From an uncultured Bacteriovorax sp. (GTDB lineage Bacteria > Bdellovibrionota > Bacteriovoracia > Bacteriovoracales > Bacteriovoracaceae), in assembly GCA_946480715.1 (NCBI GenBank), contig CAMLKK010000014.1, positions 6,371 through 70,370 on the forward strand: DNA of 64,000 nucleotides. Direction: 5' to 3'. Made by a program: the position numbers and the translations under genes. This document shows, piece by piece, positions 56,578-64,000 of this stretch (position 1 is the first letter of the stretch; each line of letters opens with the position of its first letter). The notes under the pieces were generated by a model. That model was not told the origin of the DNA. It did no database searches and saw nothing but the letters and a program-made list of their open reading frames with translations.

Positions 56578-57099
56578 ATGAAAGACGGATTATTAATGAT
56601 CGAAAGAATTGTCATCGAATCTCTTAGTAAAAAAGAAAAGAACATCCAAGAGATTGAAATTGATACGAATTTGTCCCACGGACTTCTGTTAAACATCTTG
56701 CCTAACCTTTTGATGAAAAACATGATCCGATATCAAAGAGGTACATATTCCATTGATAAAGAAAGCTGCTTTCAATGGTTAAGTGAAGTTAATAATAAGG
56801 AAAATATTAAGGAGGAAGCCAAAGAACTTTTCACTTCGCTAGTAAATCAATACTTCAGTGAAGATCTGGCCGTCCAAAAAGTCAGTGGACCACAACTAAA
56901 AATCCAAAAAATGTGGCTAACCCGAGACGAAGAACTCATTTTAAAATCTCACATGGCAACTCTTGAGGGATTTTTTCAAAGTGTGAAACAGGCAAGAAAA
57001 CAAAACCCTCAGAGGGAAAAAACCTGTGAACAACGAGTGGTGATCTGGGGATTGTCGCAATATTCAGATTTAGTTGATGGGGCCTTGAGAGCGGTCTAA
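56578..57099 (+). CDS. Putative winged-helix regulatory protein
   Basis: The 173-residue protein begins with a helix-helix-strand pattern compatible with a winged helix (about residues 5-62, including SHGLLLNILPNLLMKNMIRY). A helical C-terminal half follows (EELILKSHMATLEGFFQSVK). It may belong to the short regulators found in fibrobacter- and Bdellovibrio-type genomes; no certain family. GCCAGGAG precedes the ATG. It is co-transcribed with the HTH gene and may form a partner pair. Confidence 0.58.
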   Translation: MKDGLLMIERIVIESLSKKEKNIQEIEIDTNLSHGLLLNILPNLLMKNMIRYQRGTYSIDKESCFQWLSEVNNKENIKEEAKELFTSLVNQYFSEDLAVQKVSGPQLKIQKMWLTRDEELILKSHMATLEGFFQSVKQARKQNPQREKTCEQRVVIWGLSQYSDLVDGALRAV

Positions 57100-57139
57100 A
57101 AAATTTTTTCAAAAATTTAATTTTTTCTTAACTGAGTAG

Positions 57140-57169
57140 TTGACTAGCTTACCGCAAAGGTAATATAAA
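57140..57169 (+). promoter_or_regulatory. Candidate promoter of the repeat lipoprotein gene
   Basis: TTGACT (57140-57145) and TATAAA (57164-57169) are 18 bp apart, giving a leader of about 55 nt that ends with AAGGAG before the ATG at 57230. The area is very AT-rich, with A and T runs before it (57099-57130). Confidence 0.55.
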
Positions 57170-57229
57170 TTTAAAGCTAACGTATTAGTTACTCACTCGT
57201 CATCTTAACGAAACTTAAGGAGAATAAAG

Positions 57230-57439
57230 ATGAAAAAATTACTAGTTCTTGCTCTTGTTGTATCTGCTGTATCTTTCGGTTGTTCAAAAAAAGAAGAAGC
57301 TCCAACTACTGAAGCTGCTCCAGCTGCTACTACTGAAGCTGCTCCAGCTACAGAAGCTGCTCCAGAAGCTGCTCCAGCTACAGAAGCTGCTCCAGCTGCA
57401 GAAGCTGCTCCAGCTACAGAAGCTGCTCCAGCTCACTAA
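57230..57439 (+). CDS. Small Ala/Pro/Glu-repeat lipoprotein
   Basis: The 69-residue product has a lipoprotein-like signal (MKKLLVLALVVSAVSFGC; the -3 residue is unusual) and then KKEE followed by seven EAAP units. The mature part is a disordered, acidic chain without hydrophobic core, probably a linker or surface filament tethered to the outer or inner membrane. It has its own promoter, an AAGGAG site and a strong terminator, and codons are highly biased, so it is likely abundant. Repeated sequence at the DNA level suggests its length varies between strains. Confidence 0.75.
   Translation: MKKLLVLALVVSAVSFGCSKKEEAPTTEAAPAATTEAAPATEAAPEAAPATEAAPAAEAAPATEAAPAH
57311..57433 (+). repeat. In-frame tandem repeat encoding EAAP units
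   Basis: Seven exact copies of the 12-mer GAAGCTGCTCCA start at 57311, 57335, 57353, 57365, 57383, 57401 and 57419. Spacings are 24, 18, 12, 18, 18 and 18 bp, all multiples of three. Near-identity at third codon positions points to recent slippage or recombination expansion. Confidence 0.9.
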
Positions 57440-57478
57440 TTAGTTTAATACCGCGCAAGCGTGTTAAGTAATATAGCG

Positions 57479-57509
57479 AAGGCCTCGAAAGAGGCCTTTG
57501 TTATTTTAA
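57479..57509 (+). terminator. Rho-independent terminator of the lipoprotein gene
   Basis: AAGGCCTC and GAGGCCTT (57479-57486, 57491-57498) form an 8 bp stem with a GAAA tetraloop, followed by a T-rich tract (TTGTTATTTT). Confidence 0.88.
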
Positions 57510-57513
57510 CAGT

Positions 57514-58356
57514 ATGAGTTTTAAAACTTCACTACTTCACTTCATTGGCAGCCATCGATTTCTCAATCGTAAGCTCAGATCGTTTCTTCCGCAGACCTCA
57601 ACTTTAAAAATCTCAAATAATTTTAGCCTCGCACTCGATCCCAAAGATCTTTATGGGCCATCTTATTATGTGATGTATGGAAAAGCGGCGGCGTTCTATC
57701 ACTATGAAGAAGAACTGAAGGCCGACATCGTTCAATATTTAAAACGCGATGGAGTTTTTCTGGATGTGGGCGCAAATATCGGCCTCATTAGTTTTTTCGT
57801 GAAGAAACTTTTTCCAGAATTAAAAATCTATTCGTTCGAGCCAGGTGAAACAGTCAGTACTTGTTTTGCTCAGACGATTGCTTTGAATAAACTTGAAAAT
57901 ATCGAGCTGGTTAAAAAAGGTGTATCCGATAAATCGGGGACCGCTGAATTTTTTATTGATCCTAAATCCACAGGTGGATCATCGCTCACTCGCAAGCATC
58001 ATGAAAAAAATAATAAAAACATTGAGCGAATTGAACTTATTAGTCTTGATGATTTTATTTCTTCAACAGGGGTTGTTCCGCAACTATTAAAAGTTGATGT
58101 TGAAGGACATGAGAATAAAGTTCTCTTGGGTGCTCAAAAACTTATTCGTGATCATAAACCTACAATTATCATCGAAGCAGATCACAAAAATATGCTTGAT
58201 GATTTGAACTTGTGGCAATCAACGTTTGCAGGCTATCAGTTCCGTCCGGTTGGAACGCACATTTTTTATTCTGTAGATAAATTAGAAGCAGTTGTTCAAG
58301 CGAGAGTTAAAGCTGGGCGTTCGATTTCTGATTATCTTTTCGTGTCCAATTCTTAA
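57514..58356 (+). CDS. FkbM-family methyltransferase
   Basis: The 280-residue SAM-dependent methyltransferase has motif I in FLDVGANIGLISFFV, motif II-like IYSFEPGE, and the FkbM segment LLKVDVEGHENKVLLGA. FkbM proteins O-methylate sugars or small molecules, often in surface polysaccharide or secondary metabolism. No such cluster surrounds it, so the substrate is unknown. It begins 4 bp after the terminator, and its stop interlocks (TTAA) with the gene on the other strand. Confidence 0.85.
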   Translation: MSFKTSLLHFIGSHRFLNRKLRSFLPQTSTLKISNNFSLALDPKDLYGPSYYVMYGKAAAFYHYEEELKADIVQYLKRDGVFLDVGANIGLISFFVKKLFPELKIYSFEPGETVSTCFAQTIALNKLENIELVKKGVSDKSGTAEFFIDPKSTGGSSLTRKHHEKNNKNIERIELISLDDFISSTGVVPQLLKVDVEGHENKVLLGAQKLIRDHKPTIIIEADHKNMLDDLNLWQSTFAGYQFRPVGTHIFYSVDKLEAVVQARVKAGRSISDYLFVSNS

Positions 58357-58802
58357 CCAACATATCCATGATCATTAAGCATGTCTTTCACAAGATCCAG
58401 AAACTTGTGAGGAATATCTTTGTTCTCAGGTGATTCTTCACAACATTGGAGATAACCAAGCATCTTGATGAATGACGTTTGGCGATTTTGTTCATTTAAC
58501 CACTTTTGAAAATAGACGATGGCCGTGAGCCACGCGCCTAAAGAATATTCCGAGTGATCGACAACTCTGAAAAGTGTATCGATTGCAGTTGTTCCCATGG
58601 GGCGCTCTTTTGAATCTTGATAGAGAAGTTTAATAAGTAATTCTGTCTGCTCAATAGTCGCTGCACCTTTCGTGAGACGAACAAGATTTCTGTCACTGAG
58701 GAACTGATGAGGAACAGTTGCACGCGCATGCTCAAGTACAGGACGCCACTCTTCACCTTTGTGAGCGATGACATCTTCGAATGTATTGATCTGCGGTTTC
58801 AT
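58353..58802 (-). CDS. Cytoplasmic protein of unknown function downstream of metH
   Basis: The 149-residue protein has no signal or membrane segment and appears helical throughout, perhaps HEAT/ARM-like (ATIEQTELLIKLLYQD, LGAWLTAIVYFQKWLNEQ). No family is recognised. It starts 1 bp after the metH stop, so it is the last gene of metF-metH. Any link to methionine synthesis is only by position. Confidence 0.6.
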   Translation of the reverse strand: MKPQINTFEDVIAHKGEEWRPVLEHARATVPHQFLSDRNLVRLTKGAATIEQTELLIKLLYQDSKERPMGTTAIDTLFRVVDHSEYSLGAWLTAIVYFQKWLNEQNRQTSFIKMLGYLQCCEESPENKDIPHKFLDLVKDMLNDHGYVG

Positions 58803-58803
58803 A

Positions 58804-61800
58804 TTAAGAATTATATCCTAAGTTTGGAGATAACCATCTTTCGATTTCTTTTTTGCTCATTCCTTTACGGCGAGCATAGTCTTCAACTTGATCAACACCG
58901 ATGAGACCTACATTAAAATATTTTGCTTCAGGATGGTTGAAGTAAAAACCTGAAACAGAACTTGCAGGGTTCATAGCGAAGTTTTCTGTGAGAGTTACAC
59001 CTGTGTTTTTTTCCGCTTGGAGAAGATCCCACAAGATTTTTTTCTCAGTGTGATCAGGACAAGCTGGGTATCCCGGAGCTGGACGTACTCCACGATATTT
59101 TTCTGCAATGAGATCTTCGTTTGATAAATTTTCCGTTAGACCAAAGCCACAAAGTTCTCTGATTTTTTTATGAGTAAGTTCGGCAAGCGCTTCAGCTAAT
59201 CTATCACCAATGGCCTTCACCATAATGGAAGAGTAGTCGTCGCCTTTTGCCTCAAAAGTTTTTGCATAAGATTCGACTTCATGTCCGGCCGTAACGACAA
59301 AGGCACCCATGTGATCTTCATAACCTTTAGGGGCGATGAAATCGGCAAGACATTGGTAAATTCCATCATCACCTAATTTTTCTTTTTGCTGACGAAGGAA
59401 GTGGAATTTAGTTTTTTCATTGATGATAACGTCGTCACCTTGAGAGTGAGCAGGGAAGAGTCCTACGCAAGCTTTCGGAGTGAAACGTTTATTTTTTACG
59501 ATATCTTCGAGGAGATTTCTCGCATCGTTATAAAGTTTTTGCGCTTCAGCGCCGTACTTTTCGTGACCTAAAATTTTGGGATAGGTTCCTTTAAGTTCCC
59601 ATGTCCAGAAGAGTGGTGACCAATCGATGTAGGGAACAATTTCTTCAAGTGTGATCTCGAAGTTGAAGACACCAGTTTTCGTTGGTTTTGCAATATCGGT
59701 TTGTGACCAGTCCGTTTTTAAGCCATGAGCCTGAGCTTCTGCAATTGGGATCAGAACGTTTTCGCTTTGATAATTTGCATGACGTTCACGCAATTGAGCG
59801 AAACTCTCGCGCATATTGGCCGCATATTTTTCACGGCGTTCAGGGCTCAGAAGATTTGTACAAACTTCAACGACGAGCGAAGCATCGCCGACGTGAGCGA
59901 TGGGAGCATCATAGTGAGGAGCAATTTTGATTGCTGTGTGGGCCTTAGAAGTTGTAGCACCTCCGATTAAAAGCGGAGTAGTGAAACCCTGACGTTTCAT
60001 TTCTTGAGCTACATAAATCATTTCGTCGAGAGAAGGTGTGATGAGCCCTGAAAGACCTACGATATCAGCTTTCATTTCTTTAGCCGTATCTAATATTTTT
60101 TGGGCCGAAACCATAACTCCGAGATCGATAACTTTATAACCGTTACAAGCAAGAACAACACCGACGATATTTTTTCCGATATCGTGAACATCACCTTTAA
60201 CGGTTGCGATGACAAAAACGCCTTGTTCGCGAACTGTTTCTTTGGCCGCTAACTTTTCTTGTTCCATGAATGGTTCAAGATACGCTACAGCTCTTTTCAT
60301 GACTCGTGCTGATTTTACAACTTGAGGAAGGAACATTTTTCCTTCACCGAAAAGTTCACCGACGATTTTCATCCCGTCCATAAGAGGACCTTCGATGACG
60401 TTGAGAGGTCTTCCAAGTTTTAATCTGGCTTCTTCCGTGTCCGTTTCAATATATTGATCAATGCCTTTGACTAAAGCGTGGGCGATTCTTTCTTCCAGTT
60501 TCAGTGACCGCCACTCATCGACCTTTACTTCAGCTTTATTGTTATTTTGATTTTTTAATTTTTCTGCTAGTTCGAGAAGTTCTTCAGTTGCATGCGGATG
60601 TTTGTTAAGAACAACCGCCTCACATTTTTCGCGAAGTTCAGAATCAATGTTGTCGTAAACAGCGAGCATTCCCGCATTGACGATACCCATATCGAGTCCG
60701 GCCTTGATGGCATGGTAGAGGAAGACAGAGTGAATAGCTTCTCTGACGATATTGTTTCCACGAAATGAGAATGAAAGATTGGAAACACCACCACTTGTAA
60801 GAGCACCCGGGCAGATTTTTTTAATTTCTTTTACGGCTTCAATGAAATTTACTCCGTAAGCATTATGCTCATCGATCCCAGTTGCGACCGTTAAAATGTT
60901 TGGGTCGAAAATAATGTCATTTGGCTCGAAATTAATTTTGGTTGTGAGTAAATCATAGGCACGTTTGCAGATGCGTACTTTTTCATCTTTAGTCGCAGCC
61001 TGTCCCTGTTCATCGAAGGCCATAACAACAACAGCCGCTCCATATCTTTGAGCGAGACGAGCTTGTTCCAAAAATTTTTCTTCGCCTTCTTTGAGGGAAA
61101 TTGAATTAACAATTGTTTTACCCTGAACGCATTTTAAACCAGCTTCCAGCACTTCCCACTTAGAAGAGTCGATCATAATTGGAACGCGCGCGATATCTGG
61201 TTCACTCGCAATGAGATTCAAAAAATGAGTCATGCAAGCCTTTGAATCAAGCAAACCTTCATCGAAGTTAATGTCGATGATGTTTGCACCATTTTCAACT
61301 TGCTGACGAGCTACACTGAGAGCTTCATCGAAATTGTTTGCGCGAATAAGTTTTGCAAATAATGGGGAGCCGGTGACGTTTGTACGTTCACCGACCATAT
61401 AGAAAGGGTTGCCGTGTGTACCTTTAATTGTAAAAGATTCTAATCCAGAAAGCCTAGTGGCACTGGCGATTTCCGGGACGATTCTTGGTTTTTTCGTCTG
61501 ACATTTTTTTACAATGGCCGCAATATGATCAGGAGTTGTTCCGCAACAGCCTCCCAGAATATTGATAAAGCCACTTTCAACGAACTCACCAACATATTTT
61601 GCTGTCATCACTGGTGTTTCATCATAACCTGTTGGTGATAACGGATTAGGAAGTCCAGCGTTCGGATAACAGCTGACAAAACAATCAGCGATCTTTGAAA
61701 GTTCTTCTATGTACGGACGCATTTCCTGTGCGCCAAGGGCGCAGTTAATTCCGACGGAGAGTGGTTTAGCGTGTCTCACGGAGTGCCAGAATGCTTCTGT

Positions 61801-62487
61801 TGTTTGTCCGGAAAGTGTTCTTCCTGAAGCATCGGTGATAGTCACCGATAGCATCAATGGGTATTTAATTTGTTTCTCGTCTTGCAGTTTTTCAATGGCA
61901 AAAATCGCTGCTTTCAAATTGAGAGTATCGAAAGTTGTTTCTGGGAGGAGAATGTCTGCTCCACCTTCAACGAGAGACTTCGCTTGTTCGTAATAGTTTT
62001 CCACCATCTCATCAAAGCTTGTCACACGATAGGCAGGATTATTCACATCCGGAGACATGGAGAGTGTTCGGCTAGTTGGCCCGATCGCGCCAGCGACGTA
62101 ACATTTACGTCCTGGATTTTTCGCCATGAAATCAGTACATGCTTTTTTGGCAAGTTTGGCAGCTTCTACGTTGAGCTGGTGAACGATATGCTCAAGTCCA
62201 TATTCTTTTTGATTAAGACGTGTGCCTGAGAATGTGTTCGTCTCAATGATGTCCGCACCAGCTTCAAGGTATTGAGTGTGAATCTCATGAATGACATCTG
62301 GTCGTGTAAGAACAAGAAGGTCGTTGTTACCTTTTAAGTCACTTGGATGATTTTCAAAATGTCCTTTGCGGAAATCTTTTTCTTCTAATTTATAACGTTG
62401 AATCATGGTGCCCATTGCACCATCGAGAAAAAGAATTTTTTCGTTTAACGTTTTTTCTAGTTCAATGAGGACAGGATGCTTTTTCAT
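58804..62487 (-). CDS. metH: Cobalamin-dependent methionine synthase
   Basis: The 1227-residue enzyme transfers a methyl group from methyltetrahydrofolate to homocysteine via cobalamin. All four modules are present: homocysteine domain ([12 protein letters not shown]; zinc Cys in [11 protein letters not shown] near residue 313), folate domain ([16 protein letters not shown]), cobalamin domain ([19 protein letters not shown] with the axial His), and the C-terminal SAM activation domain ([12 protein letters not shown]). E. coli MetH is also 1227 residues. It is co-transcribed with metF 9 bp upstream. Dependence on B12 agrees with the btu locus 8 kb away. No B12 riboswitch is seen before metF or metH. 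Confidence 0.98.
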   Translation of the reverse strand: MKKHPVLIELEKTLNEKILFLDGAMGTMIQRYKLEEKDFRKGHFENHPSDLKGNNDLLVLTRPDVIHEIHTQYLEAGADIIETNTFSGTRLNQKEYGLEHIVHQLNVEAAKLAKKACTDFMAKNPGRKCYVAGAIGPTSRTLSMSPDVNNPAYRVTSFDEMVENYYEQAKSLVEGGADILLPETTFDTLNLKAAIFAIEKLQDEKQIKYPLMLSVTITDASGRTLSGQTTEAFWHSVRHAKPLSVGINCALGAQEMRPYIEELSKIADCFVSCYPNAGLPNPLSPTGYDETPVMTAKYVGEFVESGFINILGGCCGTTPDHIAAIVKKCQTKKPRIVPEIASATRLSGLESFTIKGTHGNPFYMVGERTNVTGSPLFAKLIRANNFDEALSVARQQVENGANIIDINFDEGLLDSKACMTHFLNLIASEPDIARVPIMIDSSKWEVLEAGLKCVQGKTIVNSISLKEGEEKFLEQARLAQRYGAAVVVMAFDEQGQAATKDEKVRICKRAYDLLTTKINFEPNDIIFDPNILTVATGIDEHNAYGVNFIEAVKEIKKICPGALTSGGVSNLSFSFRGNNIVREAIHSVFLYHAIKAGLDMGIVNAGMLAVYDNIDSELREKCEAVVLNKHPHATEELLELAEKLKNQNNNKAEVKVDEWRSLKLEERIAHALVKGIDQYIETDTEEARLKLGRPLNVIEGPLMDGMKIVGELFGEGKMFLPQVVKSARVMKRAVAYLEPFMEQEKLAAKETVREQGVFVIATVKGDVHDIGKNIVGVVLACNGYKVIDLGVMVSAQKILDTAKEMKADIVGLSGLITPSLDEMIYVAQEMKRQGFTTPLLIGGATTSKAHTAIKIAPHYDAPIAHVGDASLVVEVCTNLLSPERREKYAANMRESFAQLRERHANYQSENVLIPIAEAQAHGLKTDWSQTDIAKPTKTGVFNFEITLEEIVPYIDWSPLFWTWELKGTYPKILGHEKYGAEAQKLYNDARNLLEDIVKNKRFTPKACVGLFPAHSQGDDVIINEKTKFHFLRQQKEKLGDDGIYQCLADFIAPKGYEDHMGAFVVTAGHEVESYAKTFEAKGDDYSSIMVKAIGDRLAEALAELTHKKIRELCGFGLTENLSNEDLIAEKYRGVRPAPGYPACPDHTEKKILWDLLQAEKNTGVTLTENFAMNPASSVSGFYFNHPEAKYFNVGLIGVDQVEDYARRKGMSKKEIERWLSPNLGYNS

Positions 62488-62496
62488 TTTTAATTT

Positions 62497-63444
62497 TTAC
62501 TTTTGGAATTTTTTTACAATATCCACAATAGTGTTAGTGTCGTTCATGATGTAAAAGTGCACGCCTTGGACGCCGCCAGCGAGTAATCCTTCAACTTGTT
62601 TTGTGGCCCATTCTTTTCCGATGGCCACAACGTTCTTTGGATCTTTCGTTACTGATTCAACTAATTCATCTGGAAAATCGATGTAGAAGTTTTTAGGAAT
62701 GCTCACAAGCTGAGTTGTGTTTTTTAAAACTTTAATTCCCGGGATGATGGGAATAGTGATTCCCGCTTCGCGTGCTAAGCGCACGAACTCGAAGTAGTGT
62801 TTGTTGTCGAAAAACATTTGAGTGACGACATAGTCTGCGCCAGCATCCACTTTCTTTTTTAGATTTGCGATGTCGAGTTTTAAGTTTGGAGCTTCAAAAT
62901 GTTTTTCAGGATATCCTGCTACGCCGATACAGAAATCGAAAGTTGATCCGCCTTCGATATTGTCGAGGAAGATTCCGTTATTCATGTCTCGAACTTGTTC
63001 AACGAGTTCTGAGGCGTAGTTATTTTGCGTGCGGCTCTTGTGCATTTCTTTTTTGTAGTTTGGTCCGTCACCGCGAAGTGCGAGGACGTTGTGAATGCCT
63101 AGAAAGTTAAGTTCTAGCAATGCATCTTCAGTTTCTTCGCGAGAGAAACCGAGGCTGAGCAAGTGAGCTACGGTGTCGATGCGGAAACGGTTTTGGATGA
63201 TTCCGCAAATACCGATTGTGCCTGGGCGTTTTTTGTAAATTTTTCTTTCGATTGAACCGTCTTCGCGTTCGTTGTAGTAGGCGGCTGATGCGTGAGCGGT
63301 TACGTCGATCCATGGTGGATTGAGTGGCATAAGTGCTTCAACGATATCGATGATATCTTTTACTGATCTTCCTCTGGGAGGAGGAACGATCTCGTAACTA
63401 AAAAGAGGATTATTAGCTCGATCTAAATGTTCAGTAACTTTCAT
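62497..63444 (-). CDS. metF: Methylenetetrahydrofolate reductase
   Basis: The 315-residue FAD enzyme reduces methylene- to methyltetrahydrofolate, supplying MetH. It has FSYEIVPPPRG at the start, WIDVTAHASA, LALRGDGPNY and DYVVTQMFFDN, all usual for MetF. The frame opens 46 codons further upstream, but ATG 63444 has AAAGG before it and matches the family's N-terminus, so I use it. It is divergent from the aldose-epimerase-like gene; an 11 bp perfect inverted repeat ATTGTAACAAT lies between them (63481-63491). Confidence 0.95.
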   Translation of the reverse strand: MKVTEHLDRANNPLFSYEIVPPPRGRSVKDIIDIVEALMPLNPPWIDVTAHASAAYYNEREDGSIERKIYKKRPGTIGICGIIQNRFRIDTVAHLLSLGFSREETEDALLELNFLGIHNVLALRGDGPNYKKEMHKSRTQNNYASELVEQVRDMNNGIFLDNIEGGSTFDFCIGVAGYPEKHFEAPNLKLDIANLKKKVDAGADYVVTQMFFDNKHYFEFVRLAREAGITIPIIPGIKVLKNTTQLVSIPKNFYIDFPDELVESVTKDPKNVVAIGKEWATKQVEGLLAGGVQGVHFYIMNDTNTIVDIVKKFQK

Positions 63445-63537
63445 AACTGCCTTTAATAAAACTATCTTTTTTGAGTCCATATTGTAACAATAGATATGTA
63501 GTTTTGATATGTTTTTATAGGAAACGGAGCCAAGGCA

Positions 63538-64000
63538 ATGGGTGATTGGTACCAAATCGAAAACAATTCTTTTATTGTCCAATTCAACAGCGCGGGCGCT
63601 GAAATCAAACGCCTTTTTTCAAGAACGTGGAATAGAGAACTTCTTTGGCTTGGCGACGAAAAAGTCTGGAATCGCTCTTCGCCGATCCTTTTTCCCATTG
63701 TAGGTGCGCTTAAAAATGGCTCATACGAGTGGGGCGGAAAATCCTTTCAGCTCTCTCAACACGGCTTCGCCCGAGACACAAATTTTCAGTGTGTTGAATG
63801 CAGTTCAATGGAAATTGAATTTAAGCTCGAAGCCACTCAAGAAACATTCAAGGTCTATCCTTTTTTGTTTGAACTTAGAGTTCAATACAAACTAGATGGC
63901 GATAAACTCGAAATCATTTATTCGGTGAAAAATACGGATCGGCAGACCATTTATTTTTCCATTGGCGCCCATCCAGCTTTTGAAACAAAAAATCTCAAAG
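63538..64000 (+). CDS. Aldose 1-epimerase-like protein, 3' end outside window
   Basis: The first 154 residues of a galactose-mutarotase-fold protein are visible and the frame runs off the right edge. Family features are SPILFPIVGALKNGSYEWGG, LSQHGFARDTNF with the conserved His-Gly-Phe-Ala-Arg, and the later catalytic-region segment SIGAHPAF. This fits the LacX-type subgroup, which interconverts anomers of aldoses or their phosphates. CGGAG lies 8 bp before the ATG. It diverges from metF. Confidence 0.85.
   Translation, partial: MGDWYQIENNSFIVQFNSAGAEIKRLFSRTWNRELLWLGDEKVWNRSSPILFPIVGALKNGSYEWGGKSFQLSQHGFARDTNFQCVECSSMEIEFKLEATQETFKVYPFLFELRVQYKLDGDKLEIIYSVKNTDRQTIYFSIGAHPAFETKNLK

Noticed and set aside
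57249..57443. Leu/Lys/Gln heptad-like open frame overlapping the EAAP lipoprotein
   Set aside because: It is the +1 frame of the GAAGCTGCT repeat with no ribosome site; the lipoprotein frame has signal peptide, ribosome site and promoter.
63445..63582. 46-codon N-terminal extension of MetF
   Set aside because: The extension is not part of the MetF family and lies across the divergent promoter region; ATG 63444 has a good ribosome site.

Overview
The window is a compact, AT-rich bacterial chromosome segment from a Gram-negative with an outer membrane. It carries RseP, Sec-exported beta-barrels, lipoproteins, a TonB-dependent receptor, GmhA and HtrA. Gene content points to the Bdellovibrionota, most likely Bacteriovoracales (Bacteriovorax/Peredibacter-like predators): a beta-barrel followed by TPR proteins resembling the myxobacterial Glt/Agl gliding machinery, an RpoN-type promoter style, and many exported proteins of no recognisable family. 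This placement is inferred from gene content, not from a search. I found no rRNA, tRNA, CRISPR array, insertion sequence or prophage, and no gene-free stretch over 300 bp.

Layout. 1-7.4 kb (+): the 3' end of cdsA, then rseP, tsaB, a decarboxylase-like protein without its catalytic residues, pssA, an exported barrel-like protein, truA, and trigger factor with its own promoter and terminator. 7.4-8.6 kb: two exported proteins closed by a two-way terminator. 8.6-18.5 kb (-): a membrane Fe-S oxidoreductase translationally coupled to three exported unknown proteins, then hisS-valS. 18.6-26 kb: a lipoprotein, hslO (-), and an AddB/AddA-like helicase-nuclease pair in which both subunits have Fe-S nuclease cysteines. 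26-32.3 kb: the Glt/Agl-like envelope operon. 32.4-39.9 kb: a membrane protein, trxA-gmhA (-), an RDD protein, polA, osmC (-), and groES-groEL with a heat-shock-type promoter and a structured 3' UTR. 39.9-44.9 kb: mainly exported unknowns, including a small protein with a TIMP/netrin-like pattern beside a matrixin metalloprotease, preceded by a sigma-54-type promoter. 45-48.6 kb: a Yej-type peptide ABC importer lacking its ATPase gene. 48.6-53.3 kb: a vitamin B12 uptake locus, with riboswitch-controlled btuB diverging from btuFCD. 53.3-58.8 kb: an HtrA protease, an apparently active phosphatidylserine decarboxylase, an EEP-family hydrolase, two DNA-binding proteins behind a sigma-54-type promoter and a palindrome, a repeat-rich lipoprotein and an FkbM methyltransferase. 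58.4-63.4 kb (-): metF-metH plus a small unknown. The right edge cuts an aldose-1-epimerase-like gene.

How the genes work together. CdsA supplies CDP-diacylglycerol, PssA makes phosphatidylserine and the distant Psd makes phosphatidylethanolamine; the PSD-like protein beside pssA looks catalytically dead. BtuB and BtuFCD import cobalamin, which MetH uses with methyltetrahydrofolate from MetF. RseP, HtrA, Hsp33, trigger factor, GroESL, thioredoxin and OsmC form a large folding, envelope-stress and redox complement. Almost all convergent gene pairs overlap or abut with no terminator between them, which is a notable architectural feature.

Where the longest reading frame and the best ribosome binding site or signal peptide disagree, I give the start supported by the latter and say so.
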